DNA from: Tridacna crocea | Taxonomy: Eukaryota; Mollusca; Bivalvia; Cardiida; Cardiidae | Direction: 5' to 3' | Assembly (NCBI GenBank): GCA_943736015.1 | Contig: OX031073.1 | Location: forward strand, 29,477,210-29,541,209 | DNA length: 64,000 nucleotides | In this document: positions 49,800 through 60,600 of the stretch, piece after piece | How positions within the stretch are numbered: the first letter of the stretch is position 1 | Layout: every line of letters begins with the position of its first letter | Translations under genes and position numbers: made by a program | Notes under the pieces: model-generated | Databases searched by the model: none | What the model saw: the letters and a program-made list of their open reading frames with translations, nothing else | What the model was told of the DNA's origin: nothing

Positions 49800-49911
49800 G
49801 GGCCAACCAACAATGACCCTTCCAAACACCAACGGCCCTTGCTAAGGCCACCGATTTCACAGAAATCTATCTTTGCGAAAAAATGTCTTAAAAACGGCCC
49901 TTCTCAGTGCC
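49789..49911 (+). promoter_or_regulatory. Three histone-type 3' stem-loops
   Basis: GGCCCTTCTAAGGGCC (49789-49804), GGCCCTTGCTAAGGCC (49834-49849) and GGCCCTTCTCAGTGCC (49896-49911), mostly preceded by AAC and followed by AACC/ACC. This is the form of the replication-dependent histone mRNA 3' stem-loop (6-bp stem, 4-base loop). The second and third have stem mismatches. No histone gene is next to them. The first overlaps the stop of the pseudogene. Confidence 0.45.
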
Positions 49912-50449
49912 AACACATTGAAGTAAACAGGAAAAGACGTTACCCTCATCATATCCTTTCTCAATAAATAAAAATGACGCGAAAATGGGTTCTTTCTCAG
50001 GGATTTCCAGGGCCCAGAAAATTCAGGGCCCTTGCCTAGTACTGGTAAAAACGGGAAGTACATGAATATGCGAGCTTCCGCAGTGAAATAATGTACTTCA
50101 AGTGGCGTAAATCACCATAAAATCAATCAATCAACATTTGCCAGTCAAATTTCTTTACATTGTTTATTGGTAAAAAAAATCACCGGGACAAAAGAAAAAG
50201 AACACGTGTTTGTGAAACACTAAAGCCCCCGTTTATGCTGACGGACATGCGGACAAGGGTAAAGCTATATGGCCCAAATCTTCCGATGCCGGGACATAAA
50301 AAATAGAATAGATCTATCTCAATATTAATTTACAGTTTATTGATTGCAAGAGTTGTGATGACAGTTTTCGGAAGATATCATTCAAATCGGCACATGTAAA
50401 GGTTGAGAAAGTGGCACACAAATTGGATGTATCTAAGTTCACCTATCCT
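49912..50449. other. Unassigned DNA
   Basis: No gene seen. A short complementary pair of GGGCCC-containing blocks lies near 50010-50035. Confidence 0.4.
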
Positions 50450-50547
50450 TATTTTTCCATACCGTGTTTTCTACCCTTTTGGAGAACTCTCCGCCATTTT
50501 CATCAATTTCAAAATTGTCGTCTGCAATCTGTTTCAGTTTGGAATCA
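50450..50547. repeat. TTAA-type MITE remnant
   Basis: The right flank of the family (TTTTCTACCCTTTTGGAGAAC to GTTTCAGTTTGGAA) ends where LINE coding sequence begins. Confidence 0.5.
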
Positions 50548-51287
50548 GATCGAAAAATATACAGAATATCTAAATGCAAACAGTTTACTACAGACTTTGT
50601 TGGAGATGCAAATAAATAATCAAGAAGAAATTGACTATATCTATAACCAAGTTGTACATATCCACGGTGAGGAAACTACATAGACGGAGCCATTGGCTCT
50701 GTTAAGGAAATCTTGTGTGGGTTTTTCCGGTCACGTGCGGCGCCGTCAATATCGGCTGTTTCGGTGGACACGAAAACGTAAGTCTCCCATTTATTGTCAA
50801 AATTTGATTTTATACTGAACACTAGCGAGAAAAGGGGAATTGTATGAGGGACCTATGACTTTCAACTTACTTCCTTGTCCGTTGCGAGTTCCAAGTCGGC
50901 GCGGTTTTGTCTGAAACACTTTTGCCGTGAGCCACAGTGAGGTAAACAAAGGTCATTTTCTATAATGACCACAGGCTTTCTATTGCTCTTTCTGCATAAA
51001 AATTACTTATCTAAATGTTTACACCGTCCGAATGTATGAATTGATTATCTAATCCTTCCCCACTCACGAAAAACAAAATTTGAATCAAAATAAAAAAAAT
51101 TAAGAAAAAATAAACAATGGCTCTGTCCATATCGGCCGGCTCTGTCTATATCGGCTGGCTCCGCTGTATGAGGGCGAGTTTTAGAAGCGATAGGTTTTTT
51201 TCGCTATTGGGTTTACCAGTCAAAAGTTAGATTTTTTGAAAGTTATTTTTGGAATGGTGATGCTTTTCTCGAACCATCTATCATTCA

Positions 51288-51530
51288 AAAAGGGCGGTCA
51301 CGTGGTTGAGTGGTTAAAGTGGTTGACTTCAGTGCTCTTGATCATTCGACCATATCACCCTGTGGGTACAGGGCACTCTCGGACAACGTGGACAAGCCAA
51401 GTTCTGATTGCGGGTGTGTCGGGTGTTTTTCCCGGGATACTCCCGGGGTACTCCCGTTTCCTCCCACTTACCGATCCATTCGTCTCAATACCAGTTTAAC
51501 AGCTTGGGGGACGCAAAACTGAATAAAACC
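51288..51530 (+). repeat. SINE-like sequence inside the inverted element
   Basis: CACGTGGTTGAGTGGTTAAAG resembles a tRNA A box. AGTGCTCTTGATCATTCG follows in the anticodon-arm region, and the body ends with CCGGGGTACTCCCGTTTCC and CTCCCAC, phrases I recall from mollusc SINEs. Overlapping open frames here are by-products. Confidence 0.5.
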
Positions 51531-51690
51531 AATATTTGAGAATAACCTTTGTAAAAGTTTTGCAGGTATGTCTGAAGTTGACACTCCAGACTTGAGTACT
51601 TACTTTTAGCTTGACTGCACGAAGTGTGAAGAGCTATTGTAGTCACCTCGGTCGCCCGCTTTCCCGTGCGAAAGAAAATAAAGCGAATTG

Positions 51691-51748
51691 TATGTGTGTG
51701 TGTGTGTGGGTGTGGGGGTGGGTGTGTGTGTGTGTGTGTGTGTATGAG
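51691..51748 (+). repeat. (GT)n microsatellite
   Basis: Interrupted GT repeat with GGTGTGGGGGTGGG in the middle. Confidence 0.9.
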
Positions 51749-52431
51749 TTTTGTTTCAATTGTGCATATACGTCGCTTCTAAAACTCACCCTCATACAGC
51801 GGAGCCAGCCGATATAGACAGAGCCGGCCGATATGGACAGAGCCATTGTTTATTTTTTCTAATTTTTTTTTATTTTGATTCAAATTTTGTTTTTCGTGAG
51901 TAGGGAAGGATTAGATAATCACTTCATACATTCGGACGGTGTAAACATTTAGATAAGTAATATTTATGCAGAAAGAGCAATAGAAAGCCTGTGGTCATTA
52001 TAGAAAATGACCTTTGTTTACCTCGCCGTGGCTCACGGCAAAAGTGTTTCAGACAAAACCGCGCCGACTTGGAACTCCCTACGGACAAGGAAGTAAGTTG
52101 AAAGTCATGGGCCCCTCATACAATTCCCCTTTTCTCGCTAGTGTTCAGTATAAAATCAAATTTTGACAATAAACGGAAAACTTACGTTTTCGTGTCCACC
52201 GAAACAGCCGATATTGACGGCGCCGCACGTGACCGGAAAAACCCACACAAGATTTCCTTAACAGAGCCAATGGCTCCGTCTATGTAGTTTCCTCACCGTG
52301 ATATCATAAAAGTTGCATCTAACAAGTGTATACCAACTTCTACATTTAAACCGCATATAAAGCCCTATTGGGATGAAAATTTATCAAAACTCCATAAACG
52401 CGTAAAATCATACCGCCAAAAATGGATATCG

Positions 52432-52816
52432 GAAATTCTAACATGGCACGCGACTTTGGCTCTATAAACACAGTGCAAGAAAAACGTGGTAAAATCTGCA
52501 ACAATCCATGTAGAGTGACGTCATCCTATATTGAGTGACGTCATTCAATGAGTGAGTTATTCAATGGAACATAATCTTCATCCGCGCTTTTACTCTAAGT
52601 TTGAACTTGTTTTCATTTCACTAAGAGTTGGCCATGTTAGAATCGAAATAATCTTCTTTCTATCGTGGTATATCGTTCAATAAATCACGTTGTGAGTTAT
52701 GAGGCGCAATGAATAAACCACTCGGGCTATCGCCCTCGTGGATTATTTATTGTGCCTCATAACTCACAACTGTGGTTTATTGAACGATATACCACGATAG
52801 AAAGAAGATTATTTCT
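52432..52816. repeat. Hairpin insertion in the LINE
   Basis: Contains a ~165-bp palindrome (52651-52816): GAAATAATCTTCTTTCTATC pairs with its inverse at the right end, and the loop lies near TATCGCC. A second inverted pair, TTCTAACATGGC (52433) and GCCATGTTAGAA (52630), and two GTGACGTCAT sites lie to its left. The LINE frame continues on both sides. Confidence 0.65.
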
Positions 52817-54120
52817 TAAATAGACCTAGAGACGCGTCCAGTTCATCTTATATAGACTATAAATCAGCAAAGCGCGAATTTCGAAATGCTCATAGAAAGA
52901 GCGTAAAAAGATATTTAGAGAAAATAGAGGAAGAAATCGATCAGACTGCCGAAGCCGACAACTGCGCATTCTGGAAGCTTATAAATAAACGTAGGAAAAA
53001 GAAAGCCCAGCCTAATTTCGAAATGAAATTCAACGGTAAAAAATGTACTTCGTCAACAGATATAAATAAGGGTTGGATGGAGTACTTTAAAACACTGTAT
53101 AGCACCAATATAACCAAGCTTCCAGAAAAAGATGAAAGAGAGTTATGTGTAATCGAGCAGCAGTGTGATGCTTCAAATGGAAAAGAATCGCCATTATTTA
53201 TTTCTCTTGAAGACATAAGCAATGCACTCAGAACTTGCAAAAAAAATAAAGCTTGTAGCTCTGATGAGATTTATTATGAACATATTATTTATGGCGGGCA
53301 ATTATTATTACAAGTTTTAAGAAATATGTTTTCCGCTATGGCTAAATTTGCACATTGTCCGATCGAGATGAAAAGGGGCATAATTACTACCCTATACAAA
53401 GGAGGCAACAAAGATAAGTCTGATCCGAACTCGTACAGGGCAATTTCACTTTGCTCAACCATCCTCAAGCTTTATGAGAAGGTAATTATACGACATGTAA
53501 ATCTTGATAATACATTGAGCCCATTACAAGGAGGGTTCCAGAAGAATCTCAGTTGCTCTCTGACGTCCTTTATGGTACGTGAGGCCATCTATAGTGCAAC
53601 AGAAAACCATTGCAAACTGTTTACATGCTATTTAGATGTAAAGCAAGCTTTCGATAATGTAAACCATAAGCTTTTGCTGATCAAGTTATATAAAACCGGT
53701 ATAGACATTTCAGTTTTCAAAATTATCAAGAACTTGTTAACTGATATTTATAGCTGCGTTCGCTCGGATGGAATCACATCGGACTGGTTCCAAATCTTAA
53801 AAGGTGCCAGACAAGGACAAATCCTAAGCGCTCCACTATATCTCGTGTATATAAATAATATAATGAACGATCTCGACGCATGCTCCGATTCTTATAAACT
53901 GTGTGACACTAATTTTGGCTGTCCTACAGTTGCAGACGACATGATGTTAATGTCATACACAAAAAGTGGCTTACAACGTCTTATGACAAAATGTTACATC
54001 AATTCTTTGCAAAACGATTATACGTACAATTCCTCTAAGAGTAAGGTTGTTGTATACAACGAGACCGATGCTGACTATCGCCAGCAAAAAGAATATGGGC
54101 TCTCGGTCCGGACAGTGTAG
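52817..54120 (+). pseudogene. LINE reverse transcriptase
   Basis: Open over ~430 codons (an internal ATG is at 53023). Motifs: ITTLYKGGNKDKSDPNSYRA, YLDVKQAFDNVNHKLL, GARQGQILSAPLYLVYIN and the catalytic box TVADDMML (the usual form is YADD or FADD). The linker before it carries NRPRD and YKSAKREFRNAHRK. After NETDADYRQQKEYG the frame is lost near 54105-54120, and related text (HLGILNEKNMSLDD) continues in another frame, so the gene is dead. Several frameshifts or stops lie between 54105 and 54250. Confidence 0.8.
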
Positions 54121-54249
54121 ACGAATCCAGTCAATTCAACCATCTAGGTATTTTAAATGAAAAAAATATGTCTCTTGATGACTCGGTGCAAGAGTGTTGC
54201 TCCTAACTTCGAAGTACCTACTTCAGCTTAAATGCTGCCGGAATAAGTC

Positions 54250-55197
54250 GTGATTGTTTGCATCCACTGTCACTTAAAAAAAATATATGAAACAGTGGTA
54301 TTGTCTAAAGCGTTATATGGTAGCGAGCTATGGAATACACTAACCGACTGCCAAATTACATCATTAGAACGCGCACATAGGCAATGCATTAAGCATATTC
54401 AGAACTTGCCACGGACAACATCCACACCCATAGCTTTATGTTGTTTAGGCGTTATGCCCATTGAACAATATATCGATAAAAGGAAGCTTATCCTATTGAG
54501 TCAGATGTGTAGATTAAGATCAGATATTCGTTTAAAACATATGTTTGCTTTGCGACTTGTGTCATTTATGCAAAGCCCGAGGAACAAACTAGGATTTTTC
54601 CCTGATATATATAGAGTATTAGGCAAATATGGGCTGACAAATGTGCTTACAGAATATTTAAAAAATGCTACATTCCCGAGTGCAAATTCTTGGAAAAGAA
54701 TAATAAATCAGTCTGTAAAACGTCACACCGAAAATTACATATTTGCCAAAATTGATGCTGACCAAAGTTTGAAAGAGTTTACACTTATCCAAAGTGAGTT
54801 TAAACCTTGCAATCTTTGGTATTTCAGCAGGCTCTACCGACATCAATTAAAGCATTGCTACACGGTGATTCAAATTATAGCAAGACTGTTTTCAAGAAAA
54901 TATCAAATGATCTGTTCCCTTTGTAAACAAAAAGTTGAAAGCCTAGCGACTCACTTAATTCTATTCTGTCCATTTAACGAATGTAAAAGGGAGCAAATGT
55001 GGGCAGAACTACATACTTTTGCAGGAGATGCAAATTTTACTACATTGATAAATTTAACCCCACAACAGCAAATTTTACAATTATTGTCTGGCTGTCTGAA
55101 TTTACAATTTACTGACGAACAGAGAGTGGGCTGCTTCAAATTGTGCATCAAACATTTGCACAAATTGGCTGCAAACCTAATCTCTGTCCAGTCATAA
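54250..55197 (+). pseudogene. LINE C-terminal domain
   Basis: Open over ~315 codons: KIYETVVLSKALYGSELWN, then ITSLERAHRQCIKHIQNLP, and a cysteine/histidine cluster, CSLCKQKVESLATHLILFC, typical of the zinc knuckle near the end of LINE ORF2 proteins. Ends TAA at 55195-55197. Confidence 0.75.
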
Positions 55198-55548
55198 AGA
55201 GTGAGGTGCCCAGAATGCTTGCTGACAGAATTTCCCGGGCATAAAGAGTGAGGTGCCCAGAATGCTTGCTGACAGAATTTCCCGGTCATTTCATGGGGGT
55301 TGCTAATCAATATATATACAATATACTATACAATATATTGTATATTACTTGCTAATTGCTTAAACTTGTGTATATACGTAATTGGTTTGTTTGTTTGTTT
55401 GATTAATCGCTTGTTTGTCTGTCAGAATGTTTGTTTGCTATTGTTACTTTCATTACTTTGTGTGTATGTACTATACATGTATATATGTCTATATACTTCT
55501 CTCCTATGTAGGAGGCAATATAGAATACTCTACTCTACTCTACTCTAC
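55198..55548 (+). repeat. LINE 3' region and (ACTCT)n tail
   Basis: A ~48-bp block occurs twice in tandem (CATAAAGAGTGAGGTGCCCA at 55195 and 55241). A TATA-rich stretch and a (GTTT)n run follow, then the pentanucleotide tail. Confidence 0.7.
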
Positions 55549-55553
55549 AATCA

Positions 55554-55745
55554 TTAACTTTTTACCAAACGACAAAATTGTAGACTGTTCTAAATTTGCA
55601 GACGACACAATTGAAATTTGTTCTTGGAGGGTAGAAAACATTATATGAAAAGGAGAAAATACTGGTTACTAGTATTTTGTCCTTTTCCCAAGATATTTTC
55701 AAAAGCCTTATTTTTCCGGATCAGAAAAGAAGAGAAACGGTCATA
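55554..55745. repeat. TTAA-type MITE next to the right arm
   Basis: Starts TTAACTTTTTACCAAACGAC. The hairpin is present with mismatches (ACTGGTTACTAGT). The right end merges with the inverted arm. Confidence 0.55.
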
Positions 55746-55799
55746 GGCAATTTCTCGTTTTTCCACAAGGTTTCCTTGAACTGATGTTAAACGTAAAGT

Positions 55800-56237
55800 T
55801 CTCTGTATAAACTTCAGAGTTATTTCCCTTCTGTAAACATCTGCTGGATAAATGCTTGACATGTACCTGAAACCTCTGTAAGACATGAAATAGAACAACA
55901 TGAACTCGTAAATAAGTAGATAATTGCATATTGTGCCATACATTCTTATGAATTTGGTTGTTTTGTGCCTTAAAATTCGTACGGCGCTCATGTAATTGGT
56001 ACGGCGTAACGGGCACCTGTTGGTCCCGTGCAAAAATGTCTAAAATTGGCAAATAACTTGACAAATATGAAAAATTGGCAAGTAATATCGCTACTTAGGT
56101 TAGATTATATGTTTTTCAATATAAAAATACCAAAAAAAAGCATTCAATATAATTCACATTTTGGTACGGCGTGTTTTAAATCCGTACGGCGTATGGTACG
56201 GCGTATTTTTCTGGTACGGCGTGTTTTAGTAGGACCG
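55800..56237 (-). repeat. Right arm of the 7.8-kb element
   Basis: Inverse of 48444-48875; ends GGTACGGCGTGTTTTAGTAG then GACCG, followed by the 8-bp duplication ATTGCGCC (56238-56245). Confidence 0.8.
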
Positions 56238-56245
56238 ATTGCGCC

Positions 56246-56990
56246 AGTCCCGCGCAATGGAAATTTACATCTGCACTGGTTTGAGTATAGTTTCAAAATT
56301 GATGCATCATATAACTATCCATTGAACCCAAAGACATTTGTTTTTTCAGTGTACGATACGTTTTTGGTACAGTACATGTATATTCTCTAAGTTTGAATTT
56401 CATAAACTTTCCATTGCGCATCCTGCGAAAAAACTCATGAAAGTAAAATCATATATATTACTACAAATGCATTTCTTTTTAGCGGGTTTTTCACATCTGT
56501 ACTTTATTATACGTTAGTGATTACAGTTAATATGTTTCAAGTCAAATCTAATTACTTCATTAGATAAGTGGGGAATAATATATTTCCATTGCGTACTTTC
56601 TTTTTTTTTCCCGCGCTAGTCCCGCGCAATGGAAATTTACTTGGAAGTTTAAACATCTGCACTGGTATGAGTATGGTTTCAACATTTATGTATCAAATAA
56701 CTATCCATTTAACTCAAAAGACAGTGAAAGATACGTTTTGGGTACAGTTTATTCTCTAAAATTTAAATTTGGTAAATTTTCCATTCCACAAACTGAGAAT
56801 ACCCACATAAAGGTAAAATCAAATATCAGTACAAAGACATGTTTTATCGATTCAATGATTTTATCTGTTTTTCACCTGTATCTGAACTTAAGATTTCATC
56901 AATGAGTACAAATTACGTGTTTGAAATCAATTCTACTCCCTTCATTTAATAAGTGAAGCACAATATATTTCCATTGCTTACATTGCACAA
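56246..56990 (+). repeat. CCATTGCGC satellite, right array
   Basis: About two ~370-bp units with the same phrases as 45795-45975 and 48085-48443 (CATCTGCACTGG, AACTATCCATTGAACCC, GATACGTTTTTGGTACAG, CATTGCGCATCCTG). Confidence 0.7.
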
Positions 56991-57408
56991 GTTTTTGCTA
57001 CCTTTTTACAACCAGAAAACATCAAAGTATATGATTGTATAGCTGATTTTAACAAAACTATTTTACAAGACAACTTTCTCATTTAACATTAAACCAAACT
57101 ATGAGCACTGGAAAATGAACAGTTAATTTCTACCAAAACTGTGGCGTTTCTACGAGATAACAATTGTGATTTCGACAAAAGATATATAATGTGCTCTACA
57201 CCATGGTGGCTGACCAGAATTTAAAGTCATTTACAAGTCATAATTTATGGAACAGAGAATTCAGTTTTCCTGGAAATGAGAAAGAATTTCAGATCAGTTG
57301 TGGTTGTAACAGTACTTCAGTATAATTAGCTAATTATATAGGGTAGACTAGACTTTATTCTGTTGTAAATTTGTAGTATTTTGACTGATCAGTGTGTTGG
57401 CTGTTGGG

Positions 57409-57600
57409 TTAACCCTGTACCAAACAATCCCAGGTTTTTACGACCGTGAGATGTAAGCCTTTTGAAAACATTATGGGAAAAGGAGAAAATGCTGGTAACC
57501 AGCATTTTCTCCCACTCCCACAATGTTTTCTACTCTTCTGGAAATAAATTTCAATTTTTGAGTAACATCTGTCATCTGCTTTTGTATTCAATATGAATTA
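57409..57600. repeat. TTAA-type MITE upstream of the DED exon
   Basis: Starts TTAACCCTGTACCAAACAATC; hairpin centre GCTGGTAACCAGC. The right end is cut about 25-50 bp before the exon's splice acceptor. Confidence 0.6.
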
Positions 57601-57649
57601 TGTTTTTTTTTTCTATCCGAAAAGGTTGACAGACCATCCATGGTTTGTG

Positions 57650-60600
57650 ATGGATTCCATTAGTGTGCTTCTTGATCAGGTTGGCAATTATATAGGTGAT
57701 GAAGATTTGGAAGTGTTGAAATATTTCAGTGAAGATCTATTTACAGGTAATTGTCTTAGTGTGCTTGGAACACCTTTCTTTACAATGCAATCCCAGATTT
57801 TAACGAACTGGAGAGAGATGTCTTTTGAAAACATTGTGGGAAAAAGAAGAAAATTCTGGTTTGAATTTGGACAGATCTACATTTTTGTAGTGTTAACAAC
57901 AATTAGTGTTAGGTTTGTTCATACATCATGTTTTATACGATCAAAGGGTTATAATGGTGCTACGGCCTTGGTCGTCTGTCCGTCCCTCTGTCTGTCTGTC
58001 TGTTTGTTAGCAGTTTTTTGTGTGGGCAACTCCTTCTACAGTTTCCATTGGAAAAAATCCAAACTTACCACAATGAATCTTTATGATGTGTTCATGTGAT
58101 TCATAAAAATCTCTTTAGACGTTCTCAACTTTAACCCTTTTCACTGACAAGCCCGTTCGGGCATATATGTGCCGCACTGCGAAGCTCTTGTTTATAAAAG
58201 TAAAGGCATTGTACAAAGACTGTAAAAAGCATAGTATGAACTATAGAAGTAGTGCCGAAAGGTTTAAATATAATTTTAAATACCATTTTTCAAAGGAAAT
58301 TGTAGGCATGATTTTGAATAAAGTCAAGTTCTAAGCAGGAAATTACAGAAAAGTAGCACCAAAAAATTTTTTGGCAGTGGGTTTACCCCCAATCCCATCC
58401 AATAGTTCTCATATCACAACCATGTGCAAGTATATACTGGTTTTTTATGCCTATTATCTTTGTCTAGGTCAGATATTTGCTTTCGGCAGGTTTTGCCTGG
58501 ATACACCTGTGCACACTAACTTTCCGTTTTGATTAATATAAGTTTAAGGGGGAAAAATAAATCATAGAATACACCAATTAGTAGCATGTAATTGGACTGG
58601 AGCCAGAAAAAAAATCTGCTTCCTTCAGTGTGATAGCGCTTTGATTAATTTCTGTTGGAAATATGTTACAGTGTACCATCTTTCAATAGTAAATGATAAG
58701 AAATAAGTAAATGAGGGGGTCTCAGCATTAGGATATTTTGAATTGAAGAGACTTGGCTTATCCTGAGCGTATCATCTTATAAGCGTCCTTTTGACAATTC
58801 CCTGCCATACAGTTAAAAAAAATACTTGCAAACTTAACACACATTAGAAAAATAAGACATTTGCAGTTTAGTTCATATCACTAGTGGAATGTTACTAATT
58901 TGAAGCACATGTTTTCTTTTAGATGGTACATTTGTTTAACATTTTCAGGACAGGTTCATGTGATCAATTCATTTCTTCCCTCAAACTTTATTTATTGCAT
59001 AAAATGAGAAAATGTAATGTAAATCACACACCATTTCTTGTTATGTTTTCCACCTATAGGTATTTCACATGCGCGATTGAATGGAATTCTAAAAGTATAA
59101 AAATAAATAAATAAAGGTTCAAAGTTTTATAGGAAGTTTAATTTATTCACTCATGATTTTGAAAAAGTGGCAAAGAGTGTCATTCTATTGGCATAACTTA
59201 TTTTTGTCTTCAAAATTAAATTTCCTAGGTGAAATTGGGCTTTTAAGAATTTATTTTTAATAACCGCCATTACTTTAGATCCTATTTACTATTTTACAAA
59301 TACAGGACTTAAAATGTAAATAGTTTGTTTAAATGACTGATGTACTGACTGTTTGTCAGCCTCTAGCTCTATTGTAAGGACTAATTGTTAATGTTCTATG
59401 ACACAGGAAAAATAGATTTTCTTTTCTTTTAAGGGAGCGAAGTTGAAAGAATAAACTCACCAACAAGTCTGTTTACCAAACTACTGAAGCAATGTGGGGA
59501 AGAGGGCTGCAAAGGTTTTCTATACTATGTATTTTCACTAAAGAAAGATTATGAACTGAGGAATATGTTGGGAACTGATGCAGAAGATGGACTGCCCCAA
59601 GGAAATCTGTTAACGCAGTTAAGGTACTGATAATACAATCGAAGTGGTTCTATATCATATTATGGGAATCTTTTAGTCAATCAATTAATAATTTACATAC
59701 ATGTGTGTATATTGTAATTCATAGCATCTGACCTGACTTTCAATATAAATGGTATGAATGATTTTTAGCTTACCTGAGCACAAATTATTCAAGGAGAGCT
59801 TTGGAATCACCCAATGTCCGGTGTATGTAGTCTCTTGTGCGTCGTCCACAATTTCTTAAAGCATCTTCTCCTCCTAAAACAATGGGCCAATCTTGATGAA
59901 ACTTGGCAGGGATGTTCCTTAGTTGAAGTGCTACCAAAGATGTTCAAACTTCAAGAAATTGAATTCCACCCATACCTCTGATTGCCATGGCCATGCTTTG
60001 ATATTTGATATGTAGCATCTCTAGAGGACCTCTACCAAGTTTGTTCATATGATAACTCTAGGATTAAAACTGACCCGCCCAAGGGGTCACAATTTCGAAC
60101 ATAGGAACAAAAATGAACACTTCAAAATTATTCTTTTCTGAAACTGGAAAGCATAGCGCCTTGGTATTTGGTATGTAGTGAACCTATTCTAAACTTGTTA
60201 GCCTACCTGAGCACAATGAGTTTAGTGTTTTCAAAATTGGGTAGCATTGGGTCATAAACTAGGTCACTAGGTCAAATTAAATACTTTGTTGGCACTCTAG
60301 ATGCCACATTTTTTGCTCAAATGACCTGGAAACAAAAATGGAAAAACTTCCAAATTCTTGTTCTCTTAAACTGCAAGGCGTAAAGCTTTGATATTTTGTA
60401 TGTAGCATCTCCTGGTGGACTTCTATAGAGTTTGTTGGTATGGTGCCCCTGGGGTCAAAACTGGCCCAGTTTTAACATGGGGAACAAAAAAAGAAATATT
60501 TACAATTCTTCTCTAATACTGGGAGGCATAAAGCTTTGATATTTGGTATGCAGCATCTCTTAGTGGACCTCTACTGAATGAGAGTAGAGTAGAGTCAAAA

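Larger units (their letters stand above)
50663..52300. mobile_element. 1.6-kb inverted element, 5-bp duplication (Transib-like?)
   Basis: Two ~530-bp arms (50663-51196 and 51772-52300) are near-perfect inverses, starting CACGGTGAGGAAACTACATAG. ATATC flanks both ends (50658-50662 and 52301-52305). The element interrupts a LINE codon series that reads on correctly if one ATATC copy is removed, so the borders are certain. A CACNNTG-type end and 5-bp duplication resemble Transib/RAG-type elements, but no transposase is present. The centre holds a SINE-like sequence and a GT microsatellite. Confidence 0.8.
50548..55548 (+). mobile_element. 5'-truncated LINE, cut by two insertions
   Basis: Coding sequence of one non-LTR retrotransposon appears in order: linker (EKYTEYLNANSLLQTLLEMQ, 50548-50662), then KPYWDENLSKLHKRVKSYRQKW (52306-52431), then NRPRD...YKSAKREFRNAHRK and reverse transcriptase (52817-54120), and C-terminal domain (54250-55197). 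Two insertions separate the pieces (50663-52300 and 52432-52816). The 3' part has a duplicated ~48-bp block (GAGTGAGGTGCCCAGAATGC) and ends in an (ACTCT)n tail (55526-55548), a common LINE 3' end. Clade is not settled; the Jockey/CR1 group is likely. Confidence 0.8.
48444..56237. mobile_element. 7.8-kb element with long inverted ends, MULE-like
   Basis: Arms of ~430 bp (48444-48875; about 55800-56237) are ~95% identical in inverse, with weaker similarity to about 480 bp. They start (G/C)GGTCCTACTAAAACACGCC. Six copies of GCCGTAC stud the arms. An 8-bp duplication in satellite DNA marks both borders. Long arms with 8-9-bp duplications are typical of Mutator-like elements; hAT and P elements are other candidates. 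No transposase is seen. The interior holds a TRPT1-like pseudogene and a LINE with insertions. Confidence 0.7.

Noticed and set aside
51236-51522. Two overlapping plus-strand frames between the arms of the inverted element
   Set aside because: They fall on a SINE-like sequence; no family resemblance and no conservation of one frame over the other.
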